Assembly: GCA_015847255.1 (NCBI GenBank)
Contig: JADLZK010004649.1
Span: 2,790,001 to 2,854,000 of the forward strand
Origin: Hyparrhenia diplandra
Lineage: Eukaryota; Streptophyta; Magnoliopsida; Poales; Poaceae
DNA: 64,000 nucleotides
Direction: 5' to 3'
The notes under the pieces were generated by a model. It was not told the DNA's origin. It saw only the letters and a list, made by a program, of their open reading frames with translations, and made no database searches. Below, piece by piece: positions 11,992-23,712 of the stretch. The translations under genes and the position numbers were made by a program. Position 1 is the stretch's first letter, and the number at the start of each line of letters is the position of its first letter.

Positions 11992-12696
11992 GAACAACTC
12001 CAGCAGTGGCACCCAAATCGAGCCCCTACTTTTGATTTGGGTGCTGCCCCTACTTTTGTTGGTCCAGGTTTTTAATTTTACTCCAATGAAGCACCCAAAT
12101 TTAGGCCCCTAAATCTATTTTTGTAGGAGAATGACCGACGGGACCCGCTCGTCATTCTCTTTCTTCTTCCTTGACCGATGTGGAGGAGTTGCCGATAGCC
12201 GGGCGGGCGTGGAGGGACCGAGCGCCATGGCCGACCTGTAGGGGGCACTTCAACGATGGTGAAGCTCTAGACGCCCGGCGAGCCATGGGGACGCAAGTGC
12301 GGGAAGCTTGTCCTTGCCACCCGTGGCTTCGTGTTCAATCGGCAAGAGACAAGCAAGATACGTATAAACAATTAGTAATTCGTGGCTTGCTGCTTGCATC
12401 GATCTCGTATGCATCCATGCATGCGCACGCATGGCCGACCTGCATGAGGAGCATGCGGCCACGCTTGCCGGCGGACGGCCGCGCACTTGCGGAGCACAGA
12501 CGGACGGACGCGAGGAGGAAATCCCAGGATGGGGTCTGGCCTATTGGCCCAACAAATTTGTTGGGCGTGGGGTGTTTTTTTGTTAGGCCAACAAATTTCG
12601 GGTCCCTAGTAGGGGCCCTGTTAAAAAGTGGATTTTTGATCCTAGACCCCATATTTAACTATTGGAGCTTGAGTAGGGGCCCTGTTAGAGTTGCTC
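11992..12696. mobile_element. Non-autonomous TIR transposon with GC-rich core
   Basis: The left end GAACAACTCCAGCAGTGGC and the complement of the right end, GAGCAACTCTAACAGGGCC, are imperfect inverted repeats, followed inside on both arms by a CCCCTACT phrase. The 705-bp body has a GC-rich core at 12160-12530 with no recognised gene. No clear target duplication, so the superfamily is left open. Confidence 0.55.
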
Positions 12697-12709
12697 TTAC
12701 TAATTGGTA

Positions 12710-12778
12710 CTCCCTCCATCCCACTTTGGAATGCAATGCATGCATTCCAAAGTGACTTATAATTTGGGATGGAGGGAG
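12710..12778. mobile_element. Stowaway-type MITE
   Basis: A 69-bp near-palindrome with ends CTCCCTCCATCCCACTTTGG and its inverse, flanked by TA on each side (12708-12709 and 12779-12780). This is the Tc1/mariner-related Stowaway signature. Confidence 0.85.
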
Positions 12779-13021
12779 TAGCTTTTTATCTAATCGATCA
12801 ACAATAAGTTTGACTTATCCGTTGTTCTTCTATGTACTCCTGTTCTTTCTCCTTGTTTCTGCGGCGACGGCGCCATGGAAGAAAAAAAATGATGATGTGA
12901 TCTATCGAAAAATTAAGGCTGGAGGCTTGGATTGTGCTGTATGCACGCTTTCCTGATATGCATCCTATTTCGATTACTAACTCTATTAGATATGGTAACG
13001 TACGGAAAATGAGCATGACAT

Positions 13022-13093
13022 GCGTTTGTAGTCCAACGGTTAGGATAATTGCCTTCCAAGCAATAGACCCGGGTTCGACTCCCGGCAAACGCA
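13022..13093 (+). tRNA. tRNA-Gly (anticodon UCC)
   Basis: A complete 72-nt cloverleaf. Acceptor stem GCGTTTG pairs with CAAACGC, with discriminator A at 13093. The D arm is GTCC...GGAT, the anticodon arm ATTGC-CTTCCAA-GCAAT gives TCC, and the T arm is CCGGG-TTCGACT-CCCGG. A and B boxes are intact, there is no intron, and T-runs follow (13109-13113 and about 13122-13130). From memory the usual plant nuclear form has GCGTCTG/CAGACGC; here one C-G pair is a T-A pair on both sides, so the fold is kept. The gene is likely functional. Confidence 0.95.
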
Positions 13094-13309
13094 TATGCCT
13101 GATACTTTGTTTTGTGCCCATTTTTTTTTGAAGAACCTCATAAATTATGAACTGCCGGTCAATCCCTCTCTATTCCTTCCAATAAAAAGATGAATCATGC
13201 TAGCTTGTATGATTTCATCACAAAATACACCATATGTTTCGATATAAAACAACTGAATCAGACATCAACACATGGTATAGTTCTTGCTCCAATAAACATC
13301 GAAATATCT

Positions 13310-14250
13310 CTGTTGCTTCATGATGATGCAGGATCCTTTTAATTTGTTGACGGAAAAATAATCGCAAATATCAAAACAGGCCAATTAATTGTTGCCCCCT
13401 CTCATTTTCACATTGTTAACCGTCGTTTTTACGAATATAAATCCCCCGCTAACGATGTCTAAAAATATGAAGATATTAATTCTGGTGCAGCTTTCATAAT
13501 GTATATATTTATATATCTTTCTTATTTAATAACCCACTTTAGTTCCAAACTTGAATTGCACATATCTGTGTTGAATTGCACGTATCTGTGTCCATGCATG
13601 CATGTCTCCTTCAATAATGGTCCATCAAAATAAAGGTCCTGTTTGGCCTAAATTCCCTGTGTTTTCTAGCCAAACAATTGGTGAGTGACTCATCACTAGT
13701 CAATAGGAATAAGGTTAAGGTGTAGTAACAATCAATTAGTTCAGGTTTTCTACTTGAAAAGTTCACATTGTTTCCCTTTTTGTGTGACTATAAAAGGGTA
13801 AGTAATAAACCTTGATTTGACCTTTTTGGTTTCCTTTTAGATTTTGCAGGAGAAACATGGGTAATTAAATAATAATTACTCCCTCCATTCCAAATTATAA
13901 GTCACTTTGGTAAGTCACTTTGACTAAACCAATGTGACTTATAATTTGGGATGGAGGGAGTACAAGATAATGTTTACATGTCTTTTTTCTACCTTACAAG
14001 TACAAGTACCCGAGAGCTACAAGCCTGTTGCTTCTTTACATATACGTACACCATAAATAAAAATCTCAAGAAAGTCCCTAACCTATTTAAAATAAATAAA
14101 TAAATAAATAAATAAAAACTATTTAAGAGAAGGAAACAAACAGCAGAAAGTGAAATGTACCAAACTTCCCAGGTCTCTTCTTCTCTAAAACCAAAAAGTC
14201 AAGGACAGAAAATCTCTACTCTTTTTTCCCCTTAAGGATTTTTTTTTTTT
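13310..14250. repeat. GPAT 3' flank (copy 2 of the duplicated block)
   Basis: This is the partner of 10985-11830 (landmarks given there). It directly adjoins the GPAT stop codon at 14282, so it probably includes the gene's 3' UTR. A Stowaway MITE (13879-13960) and an AAAT microsatellite (14092-14117) are present here and missing from copy 1, so they arrived or expanded after the duplication. Confidence 0.7.
13879..13960. mobile_element. Stowaway-type MITE
   Basis: An 82-bp near-palindrome with CTCCCTCCATTCCAAATTAT at the left and its inverse at the right, with TA target duplications (13877-13878, 13961-13962). It lies inside the GPAT 3' flank. Confidence 0.85.
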
Positions 14251-14281
14251 TGCTAATCAATCAACAGTATGCATGTTTGAC

Positions 14282-16980
14282 TTAATCGTTCTTCCTTCGT
14301 GTGTCGGCAGCGCCGGCTGCCGCCACTGACTTGTCGCCGGTTGATCGGACGATGCCATCGTTGCCGGCGAGCATGAGGTACTTGTCCTTCCTGGTGAGCA
14401 TGGTGCACCCGTACCCAAGCGCTTCCCCATCTTCCTCTGCACGAAGTTAGCCATGTCGGTGCTGGGCGCGGCCCTGCTCCTGGCAGCGCTAGTGTCGACC
14501 TTCTCCAGGAACTGCACGGTGTAGCACATCCGAGGGTTCACCATGTAATAGAGCGGGTCGAAGCACTTGAGCCCGCCGGCGGTGGTGGCGTAGAACATGG
14601 ACGTCTCGACGGCGATCCCGACGGGGACGACGTCGTCGCTGAGCTCGGCGAACAGCGGGCTGAACCGGAGCAGGTACGGTTCCCGGCAGGTGGTGCCCCC
14701 GGGGCAGACGACGACGAGGTTGCCGCTGTCGAGGAGCCGCGCCATGACGGCGCCGTCGCTGTCCCGGTCCCGTGTGAGCCGCACGGTGCGGCCTATCGGC
14801 GAGATGAGCTCCGACAGCCGGCTCAGGCTGTAGGACACGGCGCGCACCTGCCGGTTCAGCGCCACCGAGACGTACACCGGGTCGATCAGCGTGCGGTGGT
14901 TGCAGACGAACAGCTGCCCACGGCCGCCGGACGGCAGCGCCGGCCGGGAACCCTTGAGCCGCCACGACATCCCCGTCGCCGCCAGGATCGGCGTCGAGTA
15001 CCTGTACGGCACGGTGAGCGCCACGGCGAGACGCGCCGTGCCAAGGGTGATGCCGAACGGCAGCCACGCGAACATGGCCGCCGTGTCGGCTGCTGTTGGA
15101 CGGAACGCCAGCCGACCGTCGTGGAACACCATCGGCTTTGGGTACTTGTCACGAGCCAGTGGCCGCCACCTGCTCTTCTCGTCGGAGCTCACCACGAAGA
15201 TCTCCTGCACGTATACGTACGTGAGCGTTCACAAAATCAATCAAAAGTTTGTTCATCATTTTTAGTGGTTCACAGATTTCAGGAAGAAAACGGGAGAAGA
15301 TTGAACACAGCTACTTTTTAGGAAAGGTAAAAATTTTGTTGGATCACAAAAAACGATGTGAATGATTGAGTAGCATGATGAGTACGACAGCAATAATGAT
15401 ATGCGTATAGGAGTATATTACTAAGCATCAGGGACAAGTGTTTGCACGTTTTGCCGGTGTGACAGCTACCATACAAAATTTGTACTAGGGCCTTGTTTAG
15501 ATTACTAATTTTTTTAACTCGAACTCCTGTAGCACTTTCTTCTCGTATTTGGTAAATATTAATTGTCTAATCATGGGCTAACTAGGCTTAAAAGATTCGC
15601 CTCTCGTGATTTACAACTAATCTGTACAATTAATTATTTATTTTACCAACATTTAATGCTCGATGCATGCGTCCAAAAATTGAAATGATCGAGAGAGAGA
15701 GAGAGAGAAAAAATTTGAAATTTGGGGTGTATCTAAATAAGGTGTACGTATTTTTGTACTGTTGCCTACTAGCCAGAATAGTACGCAGACAACTTGATCT
15801 TGAATAGATAGATTTGGGTTATACGTAGATGAACCATGCTAAAACTTTAAAATAATAAAGCACGCTACATGCATGAAGAATGAAGAAGGGATAGAGAGAG
15901 AGGAAGCTATGAATGATGGAAGGGAAAAGCAACATGTATGCCATGCATGTTCTGAACCTCTCCAAGTTTTTATTTTTCTAATTAATAAGGAACAGTTCAG
16001 TAACCTAGTTTCATGTGTTCAACTTTAACTAATCAAAGTCATGCATATTTTAAACCTCTCAACTTATTTTTTTGTCTGTTGAAAATTAATTAGTTCGGTA
16101 ACCTACCTACTTCCAATTATATAATTTGTTCAATATTTAGCTAATTAAATATTCAAGTCAATCCAAAAAGAGAATCTATCAGAAATAGATTGATCATCAT
16201 CTTCGACGGTTTCAATACCTTGCAGCAACGTGCCAATGGATGATTAAGAAACTCCATTGACCCAGAGAACCCCCCACCACCGCCTTGCCACCACTCTCCT
16301 CCTCCACCGGCGCCGCCGCCACCGCCACCACCTTCTTCAACACCATCTCTCCACCACCCTCCGGCAGCAAGTCCTCCATGATCCCGGTATAGAACCCCCA
16401 CACAACCTTCATCTCCCTCGCAACCACCTTCTCCACACCAAGATACTCCCTGAGGAACCCATCCACCATGACCCTAGGCATGGCCGTGACACACACGACC
16501 TTCCTGCTCCCGGCCGAGCGCACTGCCTCGAACGCCTCCGCCGCCACGTCCTCCATGAACCACTTGGGCAGCACGGCGAGGCCGGCGCGGAACCGACCAC
16601 CCGCCGCTCGCAGGCCGCAGAACGACACCGCCGCCATGGGCCCTGATGGCCAAGCCGCGCCACATGAGGTGGATGAGTGGACACAGCAGGAGTAGCAGCA
16701 GGCCACGGAGGAAGCCGCCGGCCTCGAGGGCGACCAGCATGAAGTACGGGAACAGGTCGCCACCCGACCGCAGCAGCGCGGTGTCGACGTCGACGACGAG
16801 CGCTGTGGCGGCGTTCACCCTCGATGGAGGGACGGCGCAGCGATGCACCACCGGTGGTGGGGTTGGTGACGATCTGCCGCCGCCGGAGTAGTGAGGAGGC
16901 GGCGGTCGGCCGCCGTGGAGGAGGAGGGAGAGCATGGTGGAGAAGAGCTTGTGTACGAGGAGGAGCTTCTTCTTGGCCAT
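14282..16980 (-). CDS. sn-glycerol-3-phosphate acyltransferase, two exons, frame broken by three indels
   Basis: Land-plant GPATs of this family transfer acyl groups to glycerol-3-phosphate at the ER for cutin, suberin or tapetum lipids. Exon 1 (16219-16980) starts MAKKKLLLVHKLFSTMLSLL and holds a HAD-like part (DVDTALLRS, LFPYFMLVALEAGG, RKVVCVTAMPRVMVDGFLRE). Exon 2 (14282-15204) holds the acyltransferase motifs NHRTLIDP, CPGGTTCREP and VPVGIAVETSMFY. Donor AAG|GTATTG and acceptor CAG|GAGATC join CCK to EIFVVSS in phase 0; the intron is 15205-16218. Breaks: one extra base at about 16638-16640; a net -1 (or +2) shift at about 16243-16275; one missing base at about 14428, after which the true end runs in the shifted frame to the stop at 14282. 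The usual motif is PEGTTCREP; here Glu is Gly. Start chosen at the first Met, 190 bases below a TATA box. Either a young pseudogene or an assembly with indel errors. Confidence 0.88.
15487..15745. mobile_element. MITE inside the GPAT intron
   Basis: The left end GGGCCTTGTTTAGATTAC and the complement of the right end, ACACCTTATTTAGATACACC, are imperfect inverted repeats. The inside has phrases such as TCTAATCATGGGCTAACTAGG typical of an abundant grass MITE family with GGCCTTGTTTAG ends. A GA microsatellite lies within it (15692-15708). Target duplication not resolved. Confidence 0.6.
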
Positions 16981-17165
16981 GGCGGACGGTGTGGCTGGGT
17001 GGTGCGTAGATGTAGTGGTGTAGAGGCAGAAGGTTGGTGTTGGTGCCTACACGATGAGTTATTGTGGGGGTGTGTTTGTAGTAACAAGTTGGTGAGATGA
17101 AATGTTGGAGAGTGCCCTGCCGGTTGGTGTGTGTGTAGGGATGCCAATGCCATGGTCCAGCTCGA

Positions 17166-17173
17166 TTTATATA
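17166..17173 (-). promoter_or_regulatory. Likely TATA box of the GPAT gene
   Basis: The complement reads CTATATAAATC, a good plant TATA box, about 190 bases upstream of the GPAT start codon. That leaves room for a 5' UTR of roughly 150 bases, with no in-frame upstream start needed. Confidence 0.55.
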
Positions 17174-17599
17174 GAGGAATGGACAACTCGGCTGATTTGG
17201 CCGGTGTTGGGCATGCATGTATCATGCATCCTTTGCCTTTGGAAGAAGAGAGGGTGTTGGCCATGCATGATTATGTGTATGTGTATGGACGGCTTAGGCT
17301 AGGTAGATGGCATGTCAAAGTCTTGCACTACTCATTGCTGCTTTGTTCGTGACTGGCTGCAAACTTGAAAGGTTGATACGGAGACTGGTATGGTAGTTTG
17401 TACGTAGTAGTAGTACAGGAGGTGCAAAGTGGTGCCGCGTTCAGGGGGGAAACGAGAAAGCGACGGTTGCCGTGGTGGCGTCTTTGGACGGTAATAACCA
17501 AGGTACTAAAAGGCGGGACAACACTTTGTGAACATCTTTTGTAACCTATATATGTGTGGATAGGAAAAACTTTGTTCGAAAGGGTTTTCATATAAATCT

Positions 17600-19150
17600 C
17601 CATTGGTAAAATTTCCCCAAAATTCCTATAAGAAAACTTCTAGAGGATTTGTTGAAACCAATTCTTTTACTAGAAAGGGTTTTCATATAGGGTTTGATGT
17701 TCTTTTTCCATAAATAGGGTTGTTATGTTTGTGTAGTTACCCCAAGCTTGATGGTGGTCAAAGTTGCTATCATTTTTTTGTTTTATAAGATAGTTGAGTA
17801 ATTAAAGGGGCTTTTTGGCATGCGTGTTTAAACCAGTTTTTCATTAAGAGGATAAGAGTTTAGCTTAACACAACAACAATACACACTGTAGCGGTTTGTT
17901 TTGGATTAACCGTGGTAGTTTTGAAACCGCCACCAAGCAAAGGTTACGATTAATCGTCTGATTAAGCGTGGTGCTTTAGGACCCCAAATAACCGCCATGG
18001 TTAATAAAATAAAAAATAAAATAAAGAAAACCCAGATCCAGGCCCGAGATCCATTTGCCGCCGACCCCTTAGGGTTAGGGTTACGGTGCAGGGAGCGGAC
18101 TTCATGCCGTCGGCCGGCAAGATCTGCCTGGCCTGGACGCCGCGCGGGATCCACAGCGCGCCGCCGTGTGTTCCGCGCTGCGCGCGCTACTAGGCTGGAC
18201 CTTTGTGACGCCACGGGCCTCGCTTTGTTGCAAGGGAGGGAGGGAGGGAGAGAGAAGGATAGAGGGAGACAGTGTTCTGGAGAGAGTTGTGGGGGAGGGA
18301 GAAGGAGTGTGGTGAATCTGGTAAGTTAGGGTGGGGTGCGTCTATGGGGTGGAAGAGAAACGAGTTAGGGTTTCACCCCTCACCTTATATATGTCGACAA
18401 TTTTTATTGGGCTGAATGGGCGGCTCAATGTGAGGTGGGTTGGAACTTTAGGCCTCATTTACCGTGATGGTTTTTATAAAAACCGCCACGGTTAATAAAA
18501 TATAAATGTCTTTTAAAAGATTTTTTTATGGTAATAACGTCATTGTTCTTGGCGAGGAGACCCCAACAATGCCTAAAAGACCTATCTACTAGATAAAAGT
18601 AAAATGGAGGCTTACTATAATTTGAGAAAGGGACTTATATATAACCAACAAAAATCCTCTAATAGTATGAGAAAAGGCGTCATACGGTCAGTCTCGGCTA
18701 CGGCGTACAAGAGACACTTGTCAGGCGTAAGGAGTACTCAAAGTCAAGTTCCTGTTCCTGTTCATCATTTATTTGCGGATCCTACCAGTACTTGTAGTAC
18801 GTGTCGATCGTGAAGGTGCTTCCCTCCTTTAGCAGTTGCCGATCAGTCCATTCATTTTATGGCCAACAGGGTTTTGATGTTTTTTCTTTGATAAATAGGG
18901 TTCTTATGTGTGTGTAGTATAATAAGAAAAGGGTAATTATAACGAAAGAAAATTCTGTAATAGTATCTGAAAGGACGACGTATGGCCACATCATACACAA
19001 AAGCACATGACACTCGTAAATATGCACACAACAACTGAAGTTCCTGTTGATCATTTGCTGATCCTACATCTAGCTAGTACTACATGTCGATCACTCCTAG
19101 AGGTGCACCTTTAGCAGGTGGCGAACAGTCCATTCATATTATTGACGAAA
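17600..19150. repeat. Locally duplicated AT-rich DNA around a CACTA-like repeat block
   Basis: The phrase GATGTT...AAATAGGGTT occurs at about 17694-17720 and again at 18877-18903. A block at 18645-18865 (TCAAGTTCCTGTTCCTGTTC, GATCAGTCCATTCATTTTAT) recurs at 18940-19145 in diverged form. Between them, about 17884-18540 carries inverted copies of a TTAACCGTGG/AACCGCCACGGTTAAT motif with a GC-rich core (18035-18340) and a GGGA repeat (18234-18252). This resembles a CACTA subterminal region starting near CACTGTAGCGG, but I cannot fix its right end. No gene is supported. Confidence 0.45.
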
Positions 19151-19982
19151 ACTATTACAAATATATATAATAATTAAAAGCACACAATCCACGACGTTTT
19201 CTTGGTCATCGTCCTTCTTCAACAGTTCTTCAGTGTTGAGTGGCTATCACTACTCCAGCAAGATAGGGGTTGGATGCATGGGCGACGTTAATGAGAAGGC
19301 CGGCTGGTCGGCCGGCCGGGTAGGCGCAGGATTGTCAAACGGCAACGGTTGCCGTGTTTGCACTACCATATCAGCTAGTTCGTGGAAGTACAAATCTGCC
19401 ATTCGGCGAAAAAAACAAACCAACAAATTGGCATGCCTGCCAACCTGCAGATGGATCGATCTCCTGTCTGAATCAGTTGGTCTCTGTCTATATCTGCAGG
19501 TAGAGGGAGGGAGAAGAAGGGTTCCCACGCCGAGAGTTCCTCCGTGATTTGTGTGCCGCGTTGGAAAAGATAAGAGGCACGCATGCTGCCAAATTTGGTA
19601 AGACGATCATCTTGAGTAGAAGAAATGCACGCAGGAGCAGGGAAGCTTCTCTGAGACTCCGAACTCTCTGCTCTGCACGGCAGGTTCAGGCCATCTTTTT
19701 CTGCAGTTAGCATGGACGCTCGTGAAAACTGGCTAAGTTTTGGCGAACAATGTCAGCATCTAATTTTAACTGATTCAATGAGGGAGAATAAGCTGAAATA
19801 AACTGAAACTGTGTATGGGACGGTGGGCGGGCGTACGTCTTTGACCGATGCGCCCGCACGCACATTCTGAAAGGAGAAATAGGTGTGTTGTGATTGTGAT
19901 GCGTCCCGTGAATTGCCCGTTTGGGAAATCATTTTTTCAACAGTTAGTTGCACTCGAACTTATTTCCTCTCCTTTGAAAATG

Positions 19983-20050
19983 TGGTCAAGCGCTACCTGC
20001 ATTTCGGTGTCAAGCGCTACCTGCATTTCGGTGTCAAGCGCTACCTGCAT
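19983..20050. repeat. Tandem repeat, 25-base unit, about 2.7 copies
   Basis: The phrase GTCAAGCGCTACCTGCAT is present three times in a row, with TTCGGT between copies. The first two units are identical. Confidence 0.85.
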
Positions 20051-20329
20051 GCAGTGGTTTATTGACGACTCAAGGTTTGGCCAAGCTGCTACTGTAGCTA
20101 GCGTGTGGCTGCCTGGTGCTTAAGTTTCTCGATCGATCGGATGGCTGATCGGATGGCTCCGTCTATCTACCTACCTGCTGAGTTTTGTTGACAAATCTAC
20201 TACCTGTCACACATACGTACCGGCCTACTTGTACGTAGCGTAGCTGCATGCCATCTGGCACACGTACTTAGTAGGCGTCGATGTCCTCGTCTTGACTTTG
20301 TTCCACAGGTAAGTAACACGGCGGCCTTG

Positions 20330-20815
20330 CATGCGTCGGGCCAGTACCAGTTACCTGGCTGGCCGGCTGGCCGCCGCCGTCACAGCCGCCACGGGGAGAG
20401 GACCATGATACCCGAGTCGCCGACGACCATGGCACGCCCTGACACGTAGTGCCGTGTCTGTGCCGTCATGTCGGCCCGCAGAATGGCCTAGGCATGGCAC
20501 ATTTTTTGGCCCCCACGGCGGCCGCGCGGCGACCTCGCCATGGATGAGCCCCTGGACTTGCGGCGTGGCAACGACGGGCCGGGGCATGCCCCCACAACAG
20601 CAGCCCATAGGAAGGTTGAGGTCGCGCGCGGCGACAGCGGGCCGACACGGCCTTGGCGGGCCGTCGTGCCCTGCAGCACGGCACCGCACGGCTCACCATC
20701 CATAGTGTCATGCGTGGGCCGGGATGCGGCATGGGGCGCCGCACGACAGCGCCGCCGTGCCCAGCCGTGCCATGCCTAGGCGTGTATGGGCGGCCCGTTT
20801 GGCCTTCTATACTTT
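20330..20815. other. GC-rich element-like block, possibly hAT-derived
   Basis: The right edge near 20790-20807 reads GGGCGGCCCGTTTGGCC. Its complement resembles the GGCCAACGGGCCG end of the hAT-like element at 39035-40064, and the interior shares GTGCCGTG/GGGCCG phrases with it. The left end is not resolved, and open frames on both strands look compositional. Confidence 0.3.
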
Positions 20816-21029
20816 CCTCCTTTGTATTTGTGTTCCACAAAGAAATGAAAACGCGTTCCATGCATGTCATGTGGATAGCATGCTATGCTACCTCCATCCA
20901 TTTGCATGCATGCATGCCAATGCTTCTCCGGTACGTGTCACATTCGTTGTTACTGTAACGGAGAACTCAAAAGTTGGTCTACAATTGGCTACTTAATTCG
21001 GTAACTAGCCTCCGCTACACAGTAAAAAT

Positions 21030-22958
21030 GGTGTGCTTTGGCTGCGCGGATTTTGTCGGAACCCTACATGGTCTCCACAAAACGTGCGCTACCTCTTTTG
21101 CTTCTGCAGAACGTGCATGTGTGTACTTGTCAGCGTTATAATAAGGTCAAAATATCTGAAACGAAAGGAAGGTGTGACGATGTACTTGCCACACGTCGAG
21201 ATTTTCAAACAAAAATAGAGGGGAGAATGTCCTGTGCACCGTGTGAATAAATATCCTCAGTCACTGTCTTTCATTGCCTGGCCAATAATTCTTTGTCCGT
21301 GATTTGCGTGCCGGCATGACCATGCATGCCAACAGCCGATCGATCCCTCTGAAGAAGATACGGAGGAGACCTAACTTTGTCTCCTTCGTCTTCCTCCGAT
21401 TCATCCGGCCGGCGGTCAAGCAATTCAAAGCGAACGTGCTTGCATTGTCATTGGAGACCAACAAACGGTTGACAGCCTGCTGACAAGGCAAGCCGCCTAG
21501 CTTGTTCCGATCTCAGATAGCCGTGTCAGTGCCGGCGTGATCCATGCCTGCCTGTGCCTTTCGTACAAGCTAGCTGACCAGCAGAAACAACCCAAAAAGA
21601 TTGGAACGGCATTGAACGACGACGGTGCCTTTGTTTACCGTACACGAGAAAGCAGCCAGTGATGACGGCGGTGGCGATAATCTCTGAAGATCCAGGCCTC
21701 TGTTCAGATGAGATGAAGTAAACTGTTGTAGTACGCCGTGGCACGAGCTTGCCGAGCGTTTTCGTATCTAAGGACATCACATCATAGGTTGGGGAGGTTA
21801 ATTTGGATGGTTTAGACGACTGTGTAGAAAGCGAGCCCATGCGTGTGGTCTTGGTTTAGTACATACATATTATCTCTCTAGGTAATTGATACCGATTGAA
21901 CTTCACAGTTAAATTGTCTCTATAACAGTCGGTCTAATTTAACTGATACCGAACTCCAGTCATTAGTCACTTTTGACGACCGTAGTCATTATGGATGCAC
22001 ACACATACTTCATTTAGATCACGTTGTAGATCATTTCTCTCATTGTGATCCTTTTCCATGTGGGGTAGACGAGTATGATCACAATGGAAACGTGTTTTCT
22101 TCTTTGCTCGTAGTCATGTCCATATCTTTTTTCATGAATCTACAAACAACCTACGCTGCTCTGTATTTGCTCCTAGGATCGAACTGGGACCTATTTGTCC
22201 TTCAGAACGACCTGATTTTTGGCTCATGTATGTAGTACATATGGATGACAGCAGCCTCCAATCGTGTGCTGCAACCATAAGAAGTCTAGCTAGTTTCTTG
22301 TCAGCTTGTGTGGCTGGCTGCAACAAATGTGCCTGCGTTTGGTTTTTGTATGTATGGCTTGAAGGTTTGACGAGCACAAATAACGTAACCGATGGTGATG
22401 CTTGCACTTTTCTTTTCTTGGTAGTCTTTGATACGAGCTTGCACTCTTCCTCTTTGAAAAGCATACATTTGCTGTGTTAAAAGGTCGATAGTGGTCAGGT
22501 AACGATCAAGCAAAGTGAATGAGTGACCAAATTTGCATTTTGGTCGGGTAAATTCTCTCTGTACCTCAAGTCAAGTTATAAACTTTTGGCCCTACGTGTG
22601 ATGGGTAGACCCATGTCGGATATAGTGAATATAAGTGACGAAATTGGGTCCGAGGCGTTCATACCTTCCCTGTTACAGTACCAATAATGCTATGCAAAGC
22701 TGGTGTATAATTGGCTAGTGAGGTAACTACTTGATCCTACAGTCAAGAATGTGGTCTGCTTTGGCTGCAAGAGAATAGCTGCGGATTTTTTGTACTTGTC
22801 AGCGTTATGCTTCAAATCAGAAGAAGGTGTGCCGCACCTGCCTCACATTGAGATTTCCAGGAAATGGAGAGAAAACGAAGAACATGATCTGATCTGCACG
22901 ACGCGAATAAACATCAGGACCTGATGAGGTACTATCTTTGACTTTTTAAGAACTCAAG

Positions 22959-22996
<38 letters not shown>

Positions 22997-23650
22997 ATTG
23001 CTTCACTAAAAACTTTCCGACATATATACACGAACACGAGGGTACACCCAAGACATCGACATGCTCCAGTCTCCCAAGACGTCGACATACTCCCAAGACT
23101 TCGTCTCGCTCTGGTCAATTTAATTGCTTTCATAATTCCTATCACATGACCTTCAGTGCCTGCAACAGCACTCCATTCAAGCTGACCAACAGAAACAATC
23201 GATTCATCTACCTGAAAAGAAAGAAAGGAAGGTTGCATCGAACAACAGTGATGGAGATGATGGTGGCTGGGCCGGCGCCGGCGATAGGCTCTGATCCACT
23301 CCTCTGTTCAGATGAAACTGCCGTCGTGGCACGACCGCACGAGCTTTGCCGTTTTCCTCTGAATCGACTCGCCGTTCGTGATCGCGACATGTCGGTCCTC
23401 ATCCACCGTGATCGGCGGCAGCATTTGTGGCTCAGATCGTCACAGGTTGGGAAGGTTTAGACGTCTGAAGTCAGACGTGTGTGGTCGAGCCTAGTTGGTG
23501 AATTATCTCTCCAACTAATGCTGAACTCCTGTTAGTCTGTTATATCAACCACCTTTGACAGCTGCTGGGTGATAAAGCTGCTAAACTTGTTGATAAAGCG
23601 CACTGCACTCTGCAGTACAACTGGCTTCTGTTGAGACAATTGTACATGGC
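21030..23650. repeat. Duplicated non-coding units U1 and U2 of a dispersed tandem family
   Basis: Diverged copies of one unit occur here and at 26160-26480, 36205-38320 and 38590-40950. Landmarks: TCTGTTCAGATGA followed by a CGTGGCACGAGCTT-like stretch (about 21692, 23305, 38068, 40547); TATGGATGCACACACA (21990, 36211); GTGTGGTCGAG (23479, 38219, 40679); ACTGGCTTCTGTTGAGA (23618, 38399, 40861); GATAGATCTTGAAGC-like (23658, 26450, 40901). A few minus-strand frames persist between copies (containing TAVSSEQR), but they carry stops and match nothing I know. U2 contains a 32-base A-run (22962-22993). Confidence 0.7.
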
Positions 23651-23712
23651 TGCCAGGGATAGATCTTGAAGCTGCTACAGTAGCCTTACAATTAGCTGAT
23701 GAATGGACTTTT

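Noticed and set aside
14489..15067. Long open frame (192 codons) overlapping the GPAT exon on the same strand
   Set aside because: It is a shifted-frame shadow of the GPAT exon; its Arg/Ala/Pro-rich reading comes from GC-rich third positions.
22962..22993. Long A-run as a retroposon tail
   Set aside because: No target duplication or element body could be identified on its left side; it is left as low-complexity sequence.
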